6,510 nucleotides of DNA from an uncultured bacterium (GTDB lineage: Bacteria; Cyanobacteriota; Vampirovibrionia; Gastranaerophilales; Gastranaerophilaceae). Shown here piece after piece: positions 5,122 through 6,510 of this stretch. Position numbers and translations under genes: made by a program. The first letter of the stretch is position 1, and each line of letters starts with the position of its first letter. The notes beneath the pieces were generated by a model. The model had not been told where the DNA came from. It saw only the letters and a list, made by a program, of their open reading frames with translations, and did not search any database. Location of the stretch: assembly GCA_900551675.1 (NCBI GenBank), contig URXH01000097.1, positions 1-6,510 of the forward strand, written 5' to 3'.

Positions 5122-5965
5122 ACAATATCCATTTTTAATGAAATATTTTGATAACGGTATAGCATCGCAAAACCGTCAAATAGCACATTGCATTCTGTTC
5201 TACGGTTCCGATATCCAATCACAGTATGAACTGGCGCTCGAAATTGCTAGAATGCTTAACTGCATGGGAGACCATACAGAAAACTGCCAGTGTCTCAATT
5301 GTAAATGGATTAGAGAAAATAATCATCCCGCCGTTTTGACTATTTCAAAAGTTGACAACAAACCATCTGACGATACTTCTAAAACCGTAATTTCAATTGA
5401 TCAGGCAAGAATGATTAAAAATGATTTGCTTGTAACATCTGATTACCACAGAGTTTTGATTTTTTGCGACAGAGACAAAGAAGGAAATATTCAGGGGTTA
5501 AACCAGTTGAATTTTCAGGCAGATGCCGCTAACGCTTTATTGAAAACTTTTGAAGAACCGCCTTCCAATACAACATTTATATTTCTGACAAAAGATAAAT
5601 CGGATATGATAACAACAGTTGTTTCACGCGCACAGTGTTTTTATGTTCCGTCAATGAAGGAAGAAGATAGAAACTTTTCTCTGGTGAAAGATGCAATGGA
5701 CGGGTATCTGGAACTTGAACGCAATGAAGTTCTTGACTTCAATGACAAAATTCTTGATATAGCAAAAATGGTCGATCCCTTAGAAGTTTTTACACAGATG
5801 CAGAATTATATTAATGCTTTTTTAAAAACAAATCTTGATAATTTATCGCTGAAAGTGAAGCTTATTTCAGATATAAAAGCAATTGAAACCGCAAAAAAAG
5901 AATACCGCCTGAATATGAATATTCAGACGATAGTTGAAACATTGAGTTTTAAATTAATATTATAA
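5105..5965 (+). CDS. holB: DNA polymerase III subunit delta' (clamp loader stator)
   Basis: A 286-residue AAA+ protein of the clamp loader, slightly shorter than the roughly 310-335 residues typical of delta'. The opening NRQIAHCILFYGS (23-35) is the HA-LF-G segment of the family. The Walker A is degenerate: GSDIQSQYELA replaces G-x4-GKT/S, so it should not bind ATP, as known for E. coli delta'. A cysteine cluster follows (C53, C61, C63, C66) for the expected zinc module, then NNHPAVLTIS (72-81) and VISIDQARMIKNDL (95-108). ADAANALLKTFEEPPSNTTF (139-158) is the strongest signature. VVSRAQCF (172-179) corresponds to the SRC motif with Ala in place of Cys, and its Arg is the likely finger acting in trans on DnaX. 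The C-terminal helical region is short. It overlaps holA and is convergent, with one base to spare, with the next gene. Confidence 0.87.
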   Translation: MRCLDKQYPFLMKYFDNGIASQNRQIAHCILFYGSDIQSQYELALEIARMLNCMGDHTENCQCLNCKWIRENNHPAVLTISKVDNKPSDDTSKTVISIDQARMIKNDLLVTSDYHRVLIFCDRDKEGNIQGLNQLNFQADAANALLKTFEEPPSNTTFIFLTKDKSDMITTVVSRAQCFYVPSMKEEDRNFSLVKDAMDGYLELERNEVLDFNDKILDIAKMVDPLEVFTQMQNYINAFLKTNLDNLSLKVKLISDIKAIETAKKEYRLNMNIQTIVETLSFKLIL

Positions 5966-5966
5966 A

Positions 5967-6185
5967 TTAGGAATTAATAAGCTCTTCGATTTTATTTTCA
6001 ACAAACAAATTATTTAATTTATTAACGTGTTCTTCCATTTTTGAGAGGCAGAAATCGACTTCTTTCAGATCATTGTTATCAGCTTTTCCATCAGTAAACT
6101 TTTGAGCAATTTCAAGTAGACTTTTAAGCTCAACAACAGCGCTTTCAATAATTCCAACTGTTTTTAATTTATCATTTTTATCCAT
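5967..6185 (-). CDS. Small acidic helical protein of unknown function
   Basis: A 72-residue protein I do not recognise. It appears to be a real gene because AGAGGT sits 5 nt upstream of the ATG, with a clean stop one base past the holB stop on the opposite strand. It has no Arg, one Cys (residue 46) and an excess of Asp/Glu over Lys. There is no membrane segment or signal peptide. Two predicted helices (about 8-31 and 38-68) are separated by TDGKADNND, which suggests a helical hairpin or coiled-coil dimer. Hydrophobics recur in a heptad-like way (VVELKSLLEIAQKF; VNKLNNLFVENKIEELI). It is divergently transcribed from the HTH_26 gene across 112 bp that include a candidate operator. It could be a cytoplasmic adaptor or small structural protein, but no function can be assigned. 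Confidence 0.6.
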   Translation of the reverse strand: MDKNDKLKTVGIIESAVVELKSLLEIAQKFTDGKADNNDLKEVDFCLSKMEEHVNKLNNLFVENKIEELINS

Positions 6186-6190
6186 TTCTT

Positions 6191-6196
6191 ACCTCT
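6191..6196 (-). promoter_or_regulatory. Ribosome binding site for the 72-residue gene
   Basis: AGAGGT on the minus strand with a 5-nt spacer to the ATG at 6185. It is the main evidence that this short frame is expressed. Confidence 0.55.
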
Positions 6197-6201
6197 GATA
6201 T

Positions 6202-6234
6202 TAATATACATTAAATAATCTGGGGCGTATATTA
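6202..6234. promoter_or_regulatory. 8-bp inverted repeat in the divergent gap, candidate operator
   Basis: TAATATAC (6202-6209) and GTATATTA (6227-6234) are perfect complements with a 17-nt spacer. They lie between the 72-residue gene and the divergent HTH_26 gene. The overlapping ATATTAATAT (6198-6207) is itself a palindrome. The site may bind the adjacent regulator, but chance matches of this length are expected in AT-rich DNA. Confidence 0.25.
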
Positions 6235-6297
6235 CCTACATGTCTAATACTCACCTCAAGGAAGTAATTTATTTACCAAATAGTTATTATAAATACC

Positions 6298-6507
6298 ATG
6301 ATAAAAAATAGATTTTCAATTATTTTAGGGATAAAAAGAATGGACAGGGGTGAAGTTGCGAAACTAACCGGAATTAACAGAAAGACTTTATATAATATTT
6401 ATCATGACAAATCAAAAGGTATTGAGTTTGAAACTCTTAATAAGCTGTGTTTTGCATTAGACTGCACACCGAATGACCTGTTCAAATATGTGCCTGACGA
6501 AAATTAA
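6298..6507 (+). CDS. Small Cro/C1-type HTH regulator (HTH_26-like)
   Basis: A complete 69-residue single-domain DNA-binding protein. The HTH spans nearly the whole chain: MDRGEVAKLTGINRKTLYNI (15-34), then HDKSKGIEFETLNKLCFALD (36-55), TPNDLFKYVPDE (57-68). The KSKGIEFETLNKLC segment and the DLF-YVPDE ending fit the HTH_26 (YozG-like) group, whose members are usually 65-75 residues long. Many control a neighbouring gene or sit in mobile regions. Its partner could be the divergent 72-residue gene, but that is only a positional inference. No SD lies within 15 nt of the ATG. An AAGGAAG at about 6258-6264 is too far away. TATTATAAAT lies directly upstream of the start, so a leaderless transcript is possible. 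Confidence 0.83.
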   Translation: MIKNRFSIILGIKRMDRGEVAKLTGINRKTLYNIYHDKSKGIEFETLNKLCFALDCTPNDLFKYVPDEN

Positions 6508-6510
6508 AAA

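Noticed and set aside
4557..5222. Minus-strand open frame of 221 codons opposite holA
   Set aside because: It lies antisense to well-supported holA codons, is rich in Ser and Phe as expected for an antisense frame, has no recognisable domain and crosses the holA/holB junction.
6226..6256. Start-stop mini-ORF (ATG TAG) preceded by GAGGTGA on the minus strand, upstream of the 72-residue gene
   Set aside because: Such a minimal uORF could stall ribosomes, but an SD-like string next to ATG-TAG is easily found by chance and no promoter places it in a transcript.
1..6510. CRISPR array, tRNA, rRNA, insertion sequence or defence island
   Set aside because: No regularly spaced direct repeats, no cloverleaf or rRNA sequence, no transposase or integrase, and no nuclease or NTPase effector genes were seen on either strand.

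Overview
The window looks like chromosomal DNA from an AT-rich bacterium using the standard bacterial code. The best hint of lineage is the prepilin-like gene in the middle. Its A^FTLAE cleavage motif, the hydrophobic helix that follows, and its Cys-rich tail ending in GWQITENYPW resemble the many small type II secretion/type IV pilin-like proteins I associate with gut Vampirovibrionia (Melainabacteria, order Gastranaerophilales). This lineage call is inference from memory. Another low-GC phylum cannot be excluded.

Layout. (1) Bases 1-1689, minus strand: a two-gene envelope glycosylation unit. A complete GtrB/DPM1-type polyprenyl-phosphate glycosyltransferase overlaps by 17 bp a GT-C (GT39/PMT-like) membrane glycosyltransferase that runs off the left edge. 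(2) Bases 1832-2785, plus strand: a ROK-family glucokinase, divergent from the glycosylation unit. (3) Bases 2801-2885: a nested palindromic element filling the convergent gap after the glucokinase gene. (4) Bases 2886-3191, minus strand: a solitary XRE regulator with a perfect 19-bp palindrome just upstream of its start. (5) Bases 3286/3313-4128, plus strand: the prepilin-like protein, with a sigma70-like promoter and an unusually long N-terminus holding two copies of the prepilin motif. (6) Bases 4165-5965, plus strand: DNA polymerase III delta and delta-prime genes overlapping by 17 bp, a compact clamp-loader operon. (7) Bases 5967-6185, minus strand: an unrecognised 72-residue helical acidic protein, convergent with holB. 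(8) Bases 6298-6507, plus strand: a 69-residue HTH_26-type regulator, divergent from the 72-residue gene.

How the genes work together. The two glycosyltransferases form a plausible pathway: the first loads a sugar onto undecaprenyl phosphate and the second uses lipid-linked sugar on the outer face of the membrane. Glucokinase supplies glucose-6-phosphate and could feed the same sugar-nucleotide pool, but it lies on the other strand. HolA and HolB belong to one complex. I see no CRISPR array, tRNA, rRNA, transposase or defence cassette. No wholly new multi-gene system is evident. The most unusual signals are the duplicated prepilin motif, the nested palindrome, and the palindrome by the XRE gene.
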